Of a stretch of DNA of 64,000 bases, positions 38,113-47,092 are shown in pieces. Below the pieces are notes generated by a model, which was not told where the DNA came from, did not search any database, and saw only the letters and a list, made by a program, of their open reading frames with translations. A program made the position numbers and the translations under genes. The first letter of the stretch is position 1. Every line of letters starts with the position of its first letter. The stretch lies in contig NZ_PYMC01000014.1 of the NCBI RefSeq assembly GCF_003026475.1, positions 1-64,000 on the forward strand. Direction: 5' to 3'. This stretch comes from Photobacterium lipolyticum. Lineage in GTDB: Bacteria > Pseudomonadota > Gammaproteobacteria > Enterobacterales > Vibrionaceae.

Positions 38113-38697
38113 TTAAGCTGCTAGATTTTTCGCGACGAAATCCCAGTTTACCAGTGCCCAGAACGCATTCATGTAGCTTGGACGAAGGTTACGGTAATCA
38201 ATGTAGTAAGCGTGTTCCCACAGGTCAACAGTCAGAAGCGGTGTTACGCCTTCTTCTGTTAGTGGAGTACCTGCGTTAGACGTGTTGACGATATCTAGAG
38301 AACCGTCAGCCTTCTTAACAAGCCAAGTCCAGGAAGAGCCGAAGTTGTTGATCGCTGAATCAGTGAACTTCGCTTTGAATTCTTCAAAAGAGCCGAAGGC
38401 TTTAACGATAGCATCAGCGACTTCGCCTGTTGGTTCACCGCCAGCGTCAGGGCTTAGGCAATGCCAGTAGAAAGTATGGTTCCAGATCTGAGCTGCATTG
38501 TTAAATACACCACCAGTTGATGTTTTGATGATCTCTTCAAGAGATTTTGCCGCTAGATCAGTACCTTCAATCAAGCCGTTTAGCTTAACAACGTAGGTGT
38601 TGTGGTGTTTTCCGTGGTGGTATTCCAGCGTTTCCTGAGAGATATGTGGCTCAAGAGCGTTGATTGCGTACGGTAGAGCGGGTAATTCGAATGCCAT
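38113..38697 (-). CDS. sodB: Iron superoxide dismutase
   Basis: This 194-residue cytoplasmic enzyme dismutates superoxide. Metal ligands are seen in LEYHHGKHH, NHTFYWHC and DLWEHAYYIDY. AAQIWNHTFYW with downstream residues is typical of the Fe rather than the Mn form. A GAG-containing leader precedes the ATG at 38697. In E. coli sodB and grxD are also close together. About 230 bp upstream, before the MITE-like element, show no further feature. Confidence 0.96.
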   Translation of the reverse strand: MAFELPALPYAINALEPHISQETLEYHHGKHHNTYVVKLNGLIEGTDLAAKSLEEIIKTSTGGVFNNAAQIWNHTFYWHCLSPDAGGEPTGEVADAIVKAFGSFEEFKAKFTDSAINNFGSSWTWLVKKADGSLDIVNTSNAGTPLTEEGVTPLLTVDLWEHAYYIDYRNLRPSYMNAFWALVNWDFVAKNLAA

Positions 38698-38925
38698 TGC
38701 TCAATTCTCCATTTTAGTATTTGAGAGGGCAAGCCCTCGACATTGCTTCCGGTAGACTTCAGGTCTACTTTATAGTTTTGAATCTGACTTAGTTTATTTT
38801 AGCAAGTTTTTACTTTATTAAAAGGGTTTGTCGGTAAAAAAGCGATTAAGAATATCCTTATAAATAATAGGCATTTTTTTCCGGTTCGTGACAAAGTAGA
38901 ATGATGTATGTAAAACTCATAATAT

Positions 38926-39190
38926 ATACCCAAACCACTTCAAGATGCAGGATTCAGAGTGACATCAGCAAGCCTAGTTTAAGGAAAACGACGGTAGGAA
39001 TGGTGTACCCATTTCAGCGTCATTGGACGCAGAAATCGGCTTGCTGAATCACTCCCGAAGGGCGAGTTGACTGGGCTAGTATGCTGTGTTGCTGCTTTTT
39101 AACGTAGAGCCACTATGTTTTTAAATCAGCGCCTTGCCTACCAGCCCAGTCATTCTCGCTGAAACGAGCATCTTGAAGTGGTTTGGGTAT
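38926..39190. mobile_element. MITE-like element with perfect 23-bp terminal inverted repeats
   Basis: The left end (38926-38948, ATACCCAAACCACTTCAA...) is the exact reverse complement of the right end (39168-39190). Inside are further self-complementary blocks: AGCAAGCC (38967) with GGCTTGCT (39038), and ACTGGGCT (39070) with AGCCCAGT (39143). The 265-bp element can therefore fold as a two-armed cruciform. It has no coding capacity. The right end lies 26 bp before the grxD start, so the grxD promoter is likely within it. No target-site duplication is obvious. A diverged relative is at 58460-58535. Confidence 0.85.
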
Positions 39191-39216
39191 CAGCAAATTG
39201 TCGTAACGAGGAAGCT

Positions 39217-39561
39217 ATGGAAACCATTGATAAGATTAAGCAACAGATCGCTGAAAATCCTATTCTGTTGTACATGAAAGGCTCTCCAAAACTGCCAAGC
39301 TGTGGTTTTTCATCTCAGGCGTCACAAGCACTTATGGCATGTGGTGAGAAATTTGCTTATGTCGATATTCTGCAAAACCCGGATATTCGTGCTGAACTAC
39401 CTGTTTATGCCCAATGGCCGACTTTCCCACAGCTGTGGATTGAAGGCGAGCTGATCGGTGGTTGTGACATCATTCTGGAAATGTTCCAGAAAGGTGAACT
39501 TCAGCCAATGATCAAAGAAGCCGCAGCCCGTCGTGACGGCGACGAGGCAGCCGCTGAGTGA
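39217..39561 (+). CDS. grxD: Monothiol glutaredoxin 4
   Basis: The 114-residue protein carries the monothiol motif CGFS in KLPSCGFSSQASQAL, and the block WPTFPQLWIEGELIGGCDI. Grx4 proteins bind glutathione-ligated 2Fe-2S clusters, often with BolA partners, and traffic Fe-S clusters. The ATG at 39217 has GAGGAAG a few bases upstream; an in-frame extension back to 39178 would start inside the mobile element and is rejected. The MITE-like element replaces most of its upstream region. Confidence 0.96.
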   Translation: METIDKIKQQIAENPILLYMKGSPKLPSCGFSSQASQALMACGEKFAYVDILQNPDIRAELPVYAQWPTFPQLWIEGELIGGCDIILEMFQKGELQPMIKEAAARRDGDEAAAE

Positions 39562-39597
39562 TCTGCTAGCATCAGAACTTATGATGTGTTTTAAAAT

Positions 39598-39625
39598 GCC
39601 CCGAACATGTGTCGGGGCTTTTTTT
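39598..39625 (+). terminator. grxD terminator
   Basis: GCCCCGA pairs with TCGGGGC around ACATGTG, then seven T. Confidence 0.9.
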
Positions 39626-39676
39626 ATCTAAACGGTATAGGTGAATAGATAGAGGGATAAACGAGAGGGCTAGATC

Positions 39677-39701
39677 AAAAAAGACCGCGGAAGCGGTCTT
39701 T
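39677..39701 (-). terminator. Terminator of the leftward antiporter gene
   Basis: AAAGACCGC pairs with GCGGTCTTT around GGAA. The A run on the left gives a U tract for the leftward transcript. It ends 20 bases past the antiporter stop. Confidence 0.88.
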
Positions 39702-39720
39702 GGTATTTGTTTATGAAGGC

Positions 39721-41058
39721 TTACAAAACCATGGCTGCTAACCAGCCAAATGCGATAAGCGGCAGGTTGTAGTGAAGGAAGGTCGGAACAACGGTTTCCC
39801 ACACATGCTCGTGCTGACCATCGGCATTCAGACCCGCCGTTGGGCCTAATGTTGAGTCTGAGGCCGGTGAACCAGCATCACCTAGCGCTGCAGCAGTACC
39901 AACCAGCGCAATGGTTGCCATTGGCGAGAAACCAAAGGTCAGACACAGTGGCACATAGATAGTTGCCAGAATTGGAATGGTCGAGAAAGAGGAACCAATA
40001 CCCATCGTCACCAGTAAGCCAACAACCAGCATCAGCAAGGCAGCAAGTGGTTTGTTGTCACCAATCACCGCAGACAGTGAGCTGACCAGGGTTTCAACGC
40101 CACCAGTGGCTTTCATTACGGAAGCAAAACCAGCGGCAGCAATCATGATAAACCCAATCATGGCCATCATGTGAACACCACGGGTAAACACATCGTGGGT
40201 TTCTTTCCATTTGATCACACCGCCAAACGTGAAGACCATGAAGCCGACCAGGCCGCCGATGATCATCGAGCCGCTGTATAGCTGGGCACCCAGTGCTGCA
40301 ACAATAGCACCGACGGCAATGTATACGTGGCGCATGTTGATTACAGCGTGCTCCGGTTCGCTTGCCAGGATCTTCTCTTCTGAATATTCACGCGGTTTAC
40401 GGTAACTTACAAACGTTGCGAGTAGCAGGCCGAAAATCATGCCTGCGGCGGGTAAAATCATAGCTACCGGAACCTGGCTTGCAGTGACATCCAAGCCGTT
40501 GTCATGGAGGTTTTTCAGCAGAATATTATTCAGGAAAATGCCACCGAAACCGACAGGCAGTACCATATAAGGCGTCACCAGACCGAACGTCAGTACACAG
40601 GCAATCAGGCGGCGATCAAGCTTCAATTTCGCAAAAACATGCAGTAACGGCGGAATGACAATCGGAATAAACGCGATATGAACAGGGATAACGTTCTGAG
40701 AAGAGATAGCAAGTAAAACTAAAATGGTGAGAACGCTATATTTAACGCCTGTTGCCGCGGCAGCATTTTCATGGCCACTGATACGTATAATGACTTTTTG
40801 TGCCAGGACATCCGTAATGCCAGAGCGAGAGATCGCCACAGCAAACGTACCAAGCATGGCGTAACTCAGAGCCGTTGTCGCACCGCCCCCTAAGCCGCTT
40901 TCGAAGGCAGAAATAGTTTCTGCAAGTGGCATCCCGCCGATCAGGCCACCGATAATGGCACTGAAGGTAAGCGCAACGACGACATTGACTCGCATCAGAG
41001 CGAGTACAAGCATGACGCATACCGAAATAACTACTGGGTTCATAAAACTAAGATCCAT
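39721..41058 (-). CDS. Na+/H+ antiporter family permease (YuiF-like, IT superfamily)
   Basis: This 445-residue membrane protein has about 11 hydrophobic helices. Blocks such as [41 protein letters not shown] and [38 protein letters not shown] (given only in part here) are typical of the Na+/H+ antiporter family that includes Bacillus YuiF. The transported substrate is uncertain; some relatives may carry amino or organic acids. It stands alone, convergent with grxD and divergent from the peroxiredoxin gene. Confidence 0.85.
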   Translation of the reverse strand: MDLSFMNPVVISVCVMLVLALMRVNVVVALTFSAIIGGLIGGMPLAETISAFESGLGGGATTALSYAMLGTFAVAISRSGITDVLAQKVIIRISGHENAAAATGVKYSVLTILVLLAISSQNVIPVHIAFIPIVIPPLLHVFAKLKLDRRLIACVLTFGLVTPYMVLPVGFGGIFLNNILLKNLHDNGLDVTASQVPVAMILPAAGMIFGLLLATFVSYRKPREYSEEKILASEPEHAVINMRHVYIAVGAIVAALGAQLYSGSMIIGGLVGFMVFTFGGVIKWKETHDVFTRGVHMMAMIGFIMIAAAGFASVMKATGGVETLVSSLSAVIGDNKPLAALLMLVVGLLVTMGIGSSFSTIPILATIYVPLCLTFGFSPMATIALVGTAAALGDAGSPASDSTLGPTAGLNADGQHEHVWETVVPTFLHYNLPLIAFGWLAAMVL

Positions 41059-41350
41059 CCGTTTTGTTATATCATATATGTAAAATTAACTAAGCTGAGT
41101 AATTATGTGAGTCACTTAATTATTCTGCCCGTTTTTATTCAATTTTTGACTATTTTGCTCAGGAAAATTCATTTTGCTGGAATTTTCTGACATGTCGAGA
41201 AAAAATTGATACCTGTGCAGAATTTTATTGGCATTGCGCCTGATGTCGAAGTCTTATCATCACGCGGTGTCTATAATCAATATTGCTTTATTGGTAGGCA
41301 GAACAATCTGTTACTGTCGATTTGAACGCTAATTGTTAATGGAGCTAACC

Positions 41351-41956
41351 ATGAGTGTATTAGTAGGCCGTCCCGCGCCTGATTTTACTGCTGCAGCTGT
41401 GCTTGGAAACGGTGAAATTGTAGATAGTTACAACTTGCTTGAAAACATTAAAGGTAAACCCGCGGTTATTTTTTTCTACCCGCTCGATTTCACCTTTGTC
41501 TGCCCGTCAGAATTGATTGCGTTTGATAAACGCTATGCAGATTTTCAGACGAAAGGCGTGGAAGTGATTGGTGTTTCTATCGACTCTCAGTTCTCTCACA
41601 ATGCGTGGCGAAATACCGCTGTTGAAGACGGCGGTATTGGTGCTGTGCAATATCCGTTGATCGCAGATACCAAGCATGAGATTTGCAAGGCTTATGATGT
41701 TGAGCACCCAGAAGCGGGTGTGGCTTTCCGTGGTTCATTCCTGATTGATAAAGAGGGTGTGGTTCGTCACCAGGTCGTGAACGATCTGCCGCTAGGCCGT
41801 AATATCGATGAAATGCTGCGGATGGTCGACGCGCTTCAGTTCCATGAAAAGAACGGCGAAGTGTGCCCGGCTCAGTGGGAGAAAGGTAAAGAAGGCATGG
41901 ATGCATCACCGCAAGGGGTTGCGAAGTACCTGTCTGAGCATACTGATGACTTGTGA
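41351..41956 (+). CDS. Typical 2-Cys peroxiredoxin (AhpC/TSA family)
   Basis: This 201-residue enzyme reduces hydrogen peroxide and alkyl hydroperoxides. The peroxidatic Cys51 is in FTFVCPSE and the resolving Cys172 in GEVCPAQW. A GGIG motif is present, but the C-terminal YF typical of over-oxidation-sensitive forms is YL here. The ATG at 41351 is preceded by GGAG at 6 bases; an in-frame start at 41333 is less likely. The Prx1/TSA-like sequence suggests thioredoxin rather than AhpF as reductant, and no ahpF is nearby. Confidence 0.94.
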   Translation: MSVLVGRPAPDFTAAAVLGNGEIVDSYNLLENIKGKPAVIFFYPLDFTFVCPSELIAFDKRYADFQTKGVEVIGVSIDSQFSHNAWRNTAVEDGGIGAVQYPLIADTKHEICKAYDVEHPEAGVAFRGSFLIDKEGVVRHQVVNDLPLGRNIDEMLRMVDALQFHEKNGEVCPAQWEKGKEGMDASPQGVAKYLSEHTDDL

Positions 41957-41985
41957 TTTAGCTTAAAATTTCGAAATGAAAAAAG

Positions 41986-42013
41986 AAAGGCTAGCCGAGT
42001 GGCTAGCCTTTTT
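41986..42013 (+). terminator. Bidirectional terminator between peroxiredoxin and volA
   Basis: AAAGGCTAGCC pairs exactly with GGCTAGCCTTT around GAGT, with T and A runs on both sides. It can end both converging transcripts. Confidence 0.92.
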
Positions 42014-42027
42014 CTATTGCGCTACTT

Positions 42028-44511
42028 TTATTGAATTAAAGTTCTATCTCCAACACCTACGGCCTGACCTTCGGCGGCCGTGAAGGTGGCGATTTGAGTT
42101 TGAGCTGCTTTGGTTGTGCCTGCGGCTAAGACTGGATCAATAACATTGTTCTCACCATCTTTATATTGAGGTGCGATAGCTGAGCTATGTTGCGCTTTTG
42201 ATTGGTCATTAAATTCAGCGACACCATTAATTTCAGCCGTTTGATCTTCAGTGATTTTACTTAAACCTAGCTGTTTAACCAAAGGTTGTGTACCACCAAT
42301 GACACTGTAGGTGGTGGTTTGGTTCGGTACTACCTGATCTTCAAATGCCTGCATTACATATACGGGGCCTTTAACACCAGATGCCAAGTTATACGGATCG
42401 ACAGTATCCATTACTGTTTGCGCCGCATATGCAAAGGTACTGAAAACACCGTCAATTTCGGCTTGTGTTGCCGCATCTAAGCTATTGAAGAACGTGGTGA
42501 AACAATTTGAACCAATTAGTGCAGAACCACAGACTGACTCGTAGGTTGCATCACCTGAACCCAGCAACAGCGAATGCTTGATGGTTGGGCCGAATGCTTT
42601 TGACTCAAGTAGTAGCGATGGAATACCACCGCCCGGATTGGCAAAGGCACCAGAGCTGAAGTTAAACAGTGCGTTTGCTTGAGCTTCTTTAGCGGGATCA
42701 GTTAAGCCCAGACTCTTATTACCTAAGCCATAGGTGCCAATACCTGTAATAGCTCCCATTGAGTGGCCGAAGAAGCTGATCTTGCTGATGTCAATGGTCT
42801 TAAGGATCGGATGAGGACTTCCTTTCATCACGGTTAGTGAGGTGCGTAACCCAAGATCATCAATGATGCTCTGACGGATGTTATCACGACCGACATTTAG
42901 ATAATTCAGGTTCATGTATACGTCAGGAGTTGCTGATGTGGTCACGGTTCCATCAGTCAATGCCCGTTCACCATGTAATGGATGGTCGATAGCAATGATT
43001 GCTTTAGGTGTTTGACTAGATCCTACAGCCAGCCCCATGTGGTTGGCTGCAAACATATAAGACGTTTCTTTAACGGAAGTGATACCGTGTTGGTAAATGA
43101 CAGCGCCAGGTGCAGGGGCTGAAGCGGTGTCAGGCATAAACACTAATACGGGTACGGGTTTTATCGATTTGATCTTCGGCAACGGGCTATATTTGGTGAT
43201 CAGGCGCTCTGTATCCAGCTGGCTACCGTCAGCAAGTTTGCCTTCAAGGCCAATCAGATGAATCATTTCTGCTGGATCACCAGTTAGTAATTTGGCGATA
43301 TCAACTCCAGCCAGTGATTGTGCCAGTGCTGCTTTATTAGCATCGGTGCCACTTTTCATCACATTAGCGATTTTTGCTAGGCTCGGTATCGCACTTTCCC
43401 ATGGCGTTTTCTTCCACGCTTCATTTGTAGGGTCATCACTCAGGAAATAAGGAAGGTTTACGGTTCCTTTGTATACCTTAATTGTGACACCTGTGGCCGA
43501 AGTGGTGTCCTCATATACTTTTTTAAGAGCAGCTTTAGCCAATGAACCATCTGGATCACTTTTACTTTTCACGACGTTGGTCAGCATCAGGTCAGCATCA
43601 ATGGCATCAGCTAAATCAACGCCAGTCACTGGAAGATCAATCGAATACAATTTGCTTAAATCAAGATCGTTCGGATTCGACTCACCTTTCCAGATGATTT
43701 CTGGTGTTCCGCCAGCCTTCACTGTTGCGATAGTTTGGGCAATAACGGCCTTGGTCGCGCTAAGCACATCCCCCACAGAAGCGGTAGTAAACCAGCTGGA
43801 GAAGATAATGCCGTCAGCATTTACACCCGCAATATCAAGTTCTTTCTCCGTTGCATGAACAATGGTCTGGGCAGGGATAAGCGCTGGCGATGGTGGTGTT
43901 GTTGTGGCTTTCAAAATTGCGTAAGAGCCTGTCATCCCGACGCTGTTGCCTTTTACGTCTTTTAGATCGTCAGTGATAGCAAACATATAATTGCTGGCAG
44001 GCTTAAGCGGTTTCAGTAAAACAACCGTTAGTGTTGAACCCGATACCGTTACCATGAAATCGCCATCAGCAGCAGATAAAGAGGTCGGCTGAGCCGAGTC
44101 TGTAGCATCTGTTGGATTTTTAGATTCAATCAGGTAGAAACCATTATCAGCGGATGCTGCATCCAGATCGTTACCCGTAAAATTAATGACAAAGGGTTGT
44201 GTGGTACTCCAGCCATCGGTTTTACCCATTGCGGTTTTAGGGTCTGCGAGATTGGTTGAGTATTTATCGCTGCCATTGCTTCCCTCAACACTTAAGGTGC
44301 CATCCGTTGCATCCATCGCGAGGAAGGTTGGTATGACTATTACAGGGTTCGATGAGTCGGTAATCAGATCAAAATTGATTTTTGTTTCTGCTTTTAAGCT
44401 TTTTTCGATGATTGGGTCAATCGTCGGGTTACCGGTAAGTTCTGTTTCGTCACCGCAACCGTATAAGCTGATGCTTGATGCAATAAGTACTGCTAATATG
44501 TTCTTTTTCAT
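42028..44511 (-). CDS. volA: VolA-like surface lipoprotein phospholipase/lipase
   Basis: The 827-residue product begins with a lipoprotein signal (MKKNILAVLIASSISLYGCG, Cys19). It has Ig-like N-terminal modules (FVINFTGNDLDAASADNGFYLIE) and an alpha/beta-hydrolase core with the nucleophile elbow GHSMG (Ser584). Vibrio cholerae VolA is a surface-exposed lysophospholipase that frees fatty acids from host lysophosphatidylcholine for uptake through FadL. Here too the gene directly follows fadL on the same strand (53-bp gap). The family name rests on this architecture and pairing. Confidence 0.88.
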   Translation of the reverse strand: MKKNILAVLIASSISLYGCGDETELTGNPTIDPIIEKSLKAETKINFDLITDSSNPVIVIPTFLAMDATDGTLSVEGSNGSDKYSTNLADPKTAMGKTDGWSTTQPFVINFTGNDLDAASADNGFYLIESKNPTDATDSAQPTSLSAADGDFMVTVSGSTLTVVLLKPLKPASNYMFAITDDLKDVKGNSVGMTGSYAILKATTTPPSPALIPAQTIVHATEKELDIAGVNADGIIFSSWFTTASVGDVLSATKAVIAQTIATVKAGGTPEIIWKGESNPNDLDLSKLYSIDLPVTGVDLADAIDADLMLTNVVKSKSDPDGSLAKAALKKVYEDTTSATGVTIKVYKGTVNLPYFLSDDPTNEAWKKTPWESAIPSLAKIANVMKSGTDANKAALAQSLAGVDIAKLLTGDPAEMIHLIGLEGKLADGSQLDTERLITKYSPLPKIKSIKPVPVLVFMPDTASAPAPGAVIYQHGITSVKETSYMFAANHMGLAVGSSQTPKAIIAIDHPLHGERALTDGTVTTSATPDVYMNLNYLNVGRDNIRQSIIDDLGLRTSLTVMKGSPHPILKTIDISKISFFGHSMGAITGIGTYGLGNKSLGLTDPAKEAQANALFNFSSGAFANPGGGIPSLLLESKAFGPTIKHSLLLGSGDATYESVCGSALIGSNCFTTFFNSLDAATQAEIDGVFSTFAYAAQTVMDTVDPYNLASGVKGPVYVMQAFEDQVVPNQTTTYSVIGGTQPLVKQLGLSKITEDQTAEINGVAEFNDQSKAQHSSAIAPQYKDGENNVIDPVLAAGTTKAAQTQIATFTAAEGQAVGVGDRTLIQ

Positions 44512-44564
44512 ATGAAATCCCTATCTTTCAAATCAGATGCAGACTGGAAGGTGCTGCTGAAGTT

Positions 44565-45806
44565 TTAAAATTTATAATTGATTTGCGCGGCGGTGATAAA
44601 TGCATCACTTGTCGAGGTGAAAGAGGTCTCATCTTCTTCGAAGGTGATTTCTTTACCACGCAGATAGGTAAAACCAAAGTCAAACGACATATTTGGGCTG
44701 TAGGTATAGGTGGCACCGGCTGAGTACCAGTAGCGATCGGTATCAGGAATACTCAGGGTCGATTTACCTGCTTGTTCGTCGAAAGCAAAGCCGGCACGCA
44801 AGATCCACTCAGGGTTTAGGCTGTAGGTTGCGCCTAAAGCCCAGCGGAAGTTATCGTCATAATCTTCATCTTTCATCAGGCAAACCCCCGCTTCGCCTTC
44901 ATAACCGGGGTTACACTGGTCACTTGTTGCACGCAGTTCTTCAAATTTGCTGTACTGAGTCCATTGCACGCTATAATGAACAGCCCATTGATTATTCAGA
45001 GCGTGATAGCCGGAGAACTCAGCAATGGCAGGCAGAACAACAGGGAGTTTACCTGTAACTACAGTATTCGGTGTGCCAGTAATTTTACCTGTGTAATCAG
45101 TAAAATCGCCTTCAAAATCAAGATCAACTTGTGAACGGTAGCTCAGGCCGAAACGGTGATCGTCATTGACTTCATAGAGAGCAGCAATATTCCAGCTCCA
45201 GTCATAAGTATCTCCTTCCATCTTGATGGTATTATCGCTCGAATTTTTTCCGACAAGACCTAATAATCCATAATGACGCTTAAGTTCGGCATCACCGTAG
45301 ACTAGGCTTATACCACCACCAATACTGAAATGGTCATTAATGCGATAAGCGATATTCGGGTTCAGGTTAACGGTCATCAGCGATGTCTCACCTGCTGTTG
45401 ATCCCGCATTAAACTTATCCGGGTACTCGGTTGCGACGCCATAGTTGGAAAACATTGCCAGTCCGACCGCGATGCGATTATTGATCGGGTGGATATAATA
45501 TGCGGATGGTATAAAACCCATCGGTGCAACATCTTTTGCAGACTGACCGAAATCATTGTCGTCAACATCAACCGTCGGGTCGACAATGCTTAATCCACCA
45601 GAAAGTTCAGCTGTTTTGAAAAGAGTCATCGCGGCAGGGTTACGGGCTAGCACTGCTGCGTTATCTGCTATTGCCGCTTCGCCAGCGAAAGCTCGGCCTA
45701 AACCGGAAGCGGAGTGTTCTGATACCTGAAAACCTGCGCCACTTGCATTAAGTGAAGTCATGGCGACGGCTACGGCAAGAACGGGGTATCTTTTTTTTAC
45801 GGACAT
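44565..45806 (-). CDS. fadL: FadL-type outer-membrane long-chain fatty acid transporter
   Basis: This 413-residue beta-barrel has a cleavable signal peptide and the FadL family start GAGFQVSEHSASGLGRAFAGEAAIADNAA-like block (hatch and NPA motif: LARNPAAMTLFK). It ends with the aromatic C-terminus INYKF expected of outer-membrane barrels. It imports long-chain fatty acids. The downstream volA supplies substrate by lipid hydrolysis, so the pair forms a scavenging unit, and fadH in the same window degrades unsaturated products. No convincing FadR site was found upstream. Confidence 0.93.
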   Translation of the reverse strand: MSVKKRYPVLAVAVAMTSLNASGAGFQVSEHSASGLGRAFAGEAAIADNAAVLARNPAAMTLFKTAELSGGLSIVDPTVDVDDNDFGQSAKDVAPMGFIPSAYYIHPINNRIAVGLAMFSNYGVATEYPDKFNAGSTAGETSLMTVNLNPNIAYRINDHFSIGGGISLVYGDAELKRHYGLLGLVGKNSSDNTIKMEGDTYDWSWNIAALYEVNDDHRFGLSYRSQVDLDFEGDFTDYTGKITGTPNTVVTGKLPVVLPAIAEFSGYHALNNQWAVHYSVQWTQYSKFEELRATSDQCNPGYEGEAGVCLMKDEDYDDNFRWALGATYSLNPEWILRAGFAFDEQAGKSTLSIPDTDRYWYSAGATYTYSPNMSFDFGFTYLRGKEITFEEDETSFTSTSDAFITAAQINYKF

Positions 45807-46028
45807 TATACTGCCTCTCTATTATACAACTTGATTCAGCTTCTTGTTCTTCAGTCCATGAAGGAAAAACAACCATTTATATGCCGGGTCAGTATAAGGA
45901 TGTTGCGAGCAATGTTAATTGCTTGTAATCACAGTTTTTTGCTGCAAATATCACGCAGTCAGCATCACTTTTATCTTTATGTTTTAAATGGTCGTTTAAA
46001 ATGAAATGAGCGTTTGAAAACATCATTC

Positions 46029-46053
46029 TAAAAGCCCGGCAATACTGGGTTTA
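46029..46053 (-). terminator. Relic terminator (duplicate copy)
   Basis: AAAGCCCGGCAATACTGGGTTT, a hairpin with mismatches that is the counterpart of the rnt terminator 184 bp away. Stem quality is lower than in the other copy. Confidence 0.5.
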
Positions 46054-46212
46054 AAAGGGAGGGGGATGAATATGCTTGTTTAATTTTTTAGGCTTTGATA
46101 TTTCATCTGTTTGAGAAGGTGAAAAGTCACCTGAAAGCTATTTTTTTCTATTTGTTAACGATCTCACAAAATAGTTCTGCTGTTCTTTTTGTATCCGTTT
46201 GAAAAAGTATTC

Positions 46213-46236
46213 TAAAAGCCCAGCAACGCTGGGCTT
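46213..46236 (-). terminator. rnt terminator
   Basis: AAGCCCAGC pairs with GCTGGGCTT around AAC, 36 bases past the rnt stop. The leftward U run is short (four). Confidence 0.75.
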
Positions 46237-46271
46237 GAGTAGTGGTCCGATGAGTTTGTTTGTTTGACTTT

Positions 46272-46937
46272 TTATGACTCAGGTACTTCTTCCGTCTGAG
46301 GTGTTAAAAGCGGCCAGCCACCTAATTTTTTCCATTTATTAACAATTTCGCAAAATAGTTCAGCGGTTCTTTCCGTATCATACAGTGCTGAGTGAGCTTC
46401 TTTATTATCAAAAGGAATACCTGCCGTGCTACAAGCTTTAGCCAATACAGTTTGACCAAAGGCAAGACCGCTTAATGCTGCTGTATCAAAGGTTGCGAAT
46501 GGATGAAATGGATTGCGTTTTAATTTAGCTCGCCCGGAGGCTTCCATCACAAAGCTATGATCGAAGTTTGCATTGTGTGCCACCATAATGGCACGCGAGC
46601 AATCTGCCGTTTTCTGTTCTTTGCGGATCTTCTTAAAGATCTCTTTTAAAGCGGTCTCTTCAGACACAGCGCCACGAAGTGGGCTGAAGGGGTCACGAAT
46701 TCCATTAAATTCTAATGCTTCTTTATTTAAGATCGAGCCTTCAAATGGCGAAACGTGGAAATGAATGGTGGTGGCGGGCTTTAACCAGCCATCTTCATCC
46801 ATTTTCAGGGTGACGGCACAGATCTCAAGGAGTGCATCCGTTTTTGCATTAAAACCTGCAGTTTCAACGTCAATGACCACGGGGAAATAGCCGCGAAAGC
46901 GACTTTTTAATGTATTTAGTTCGTTATCTTCGCTCAT
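46272..46937 (-). CDS. rnt: Ribonuclease T
   Basis: This 221-residue DEDDh 3'-5' exoribonuclease trims the CCA end of tRNAs and matures other stable RNAs. The motifs are VIDVETAGF (ExoI Asp/Glu), [23 protein letters not shown] (ExoII) and [16 protein letters not shown] (ExoIII His/Asp). It diverges from motY, the order long known in Vibrio. The last ~100 bases are duplicated downstream as a decayed copy. Confidence 0.96.
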   Translation of the reverse strand: MSEDNELNTLKSRFRGYFPVVIDVETAGFNAKTDALLEICAVTLKMDEDGWLKPATTIHFHVSPFEGSILNKEALEFNGIRDPFSPLRGAVSEETALKEIFKKIRKEQKTADCSRAIMVAHNANFDHSFVMEASGRAKLKRNPFHPFATFDTAALSGLAFGQTVLAKACSTAGIPFDNKEAHSALYDTERTAELFCEIVNKWKKLGGWPLLTPQTEEVPES

Positions 46938-47029
46938 AACACTGCTGTCGATATAAAGTAGGCGGGCATTATGTCAGATTCATAAACGGAGCTAAACCTT
47001 CAGGCCGGAAATGTTGATACAAAGGTGGC

Positions 47030-47056
47030 TAAAGATTTTCTGTGAAGATTCGATAC
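47030..47056 (+). promoter_or_regulatory. Sigma-28 (FliA)-type promoter of motY
   Basis: TAAA at 47030-47033, a 15-base spacer and TTCGATAC at 47049-47056 resemble the flagellar consensus TAAA-N15-GCCGATAA (5 of 8 in the -10). It lies 36 bp before the motY ATG and suits a late flagellar gene. Confidence 0.65.
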
Positions 47057-47092
47057 AATAGGTAGCATTACGATCGACGTAGTTGGAATGGT

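Larger units (their letters stand above)
46011..46379. repeat. Diverged 184-185-bp tandem duplication of the rnt 3' end and its terminator
   Basis: Unit A (46011-46195) and unit B (46196-46379) align end to end. Both start CGTTTGAAAA, hold an AAAAGCCC-GGC-type hairpin (46030 and 46214, exactly 184 bp apart) and end in the last ~50-100 bases of rnt (for example CAAAATAGTTC at 46166 and 46350). A 50-base core shows about 80% identity by eye. Unit B contains the living rnt end; unit A is a noncoding relic. Confidence 0.85.

Noticed and set aside
39178..39216. Longer grxD start
   Set aside because: It would begin inside the right terminal repeat; the ATG at 39217 has a good ribosome site and matches the family start.
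45860..45900. FadR site before fadL
   Set aside because: CCGGGTCAGT keeps only a partial half-site and lacks the palindrome seen at fadH.
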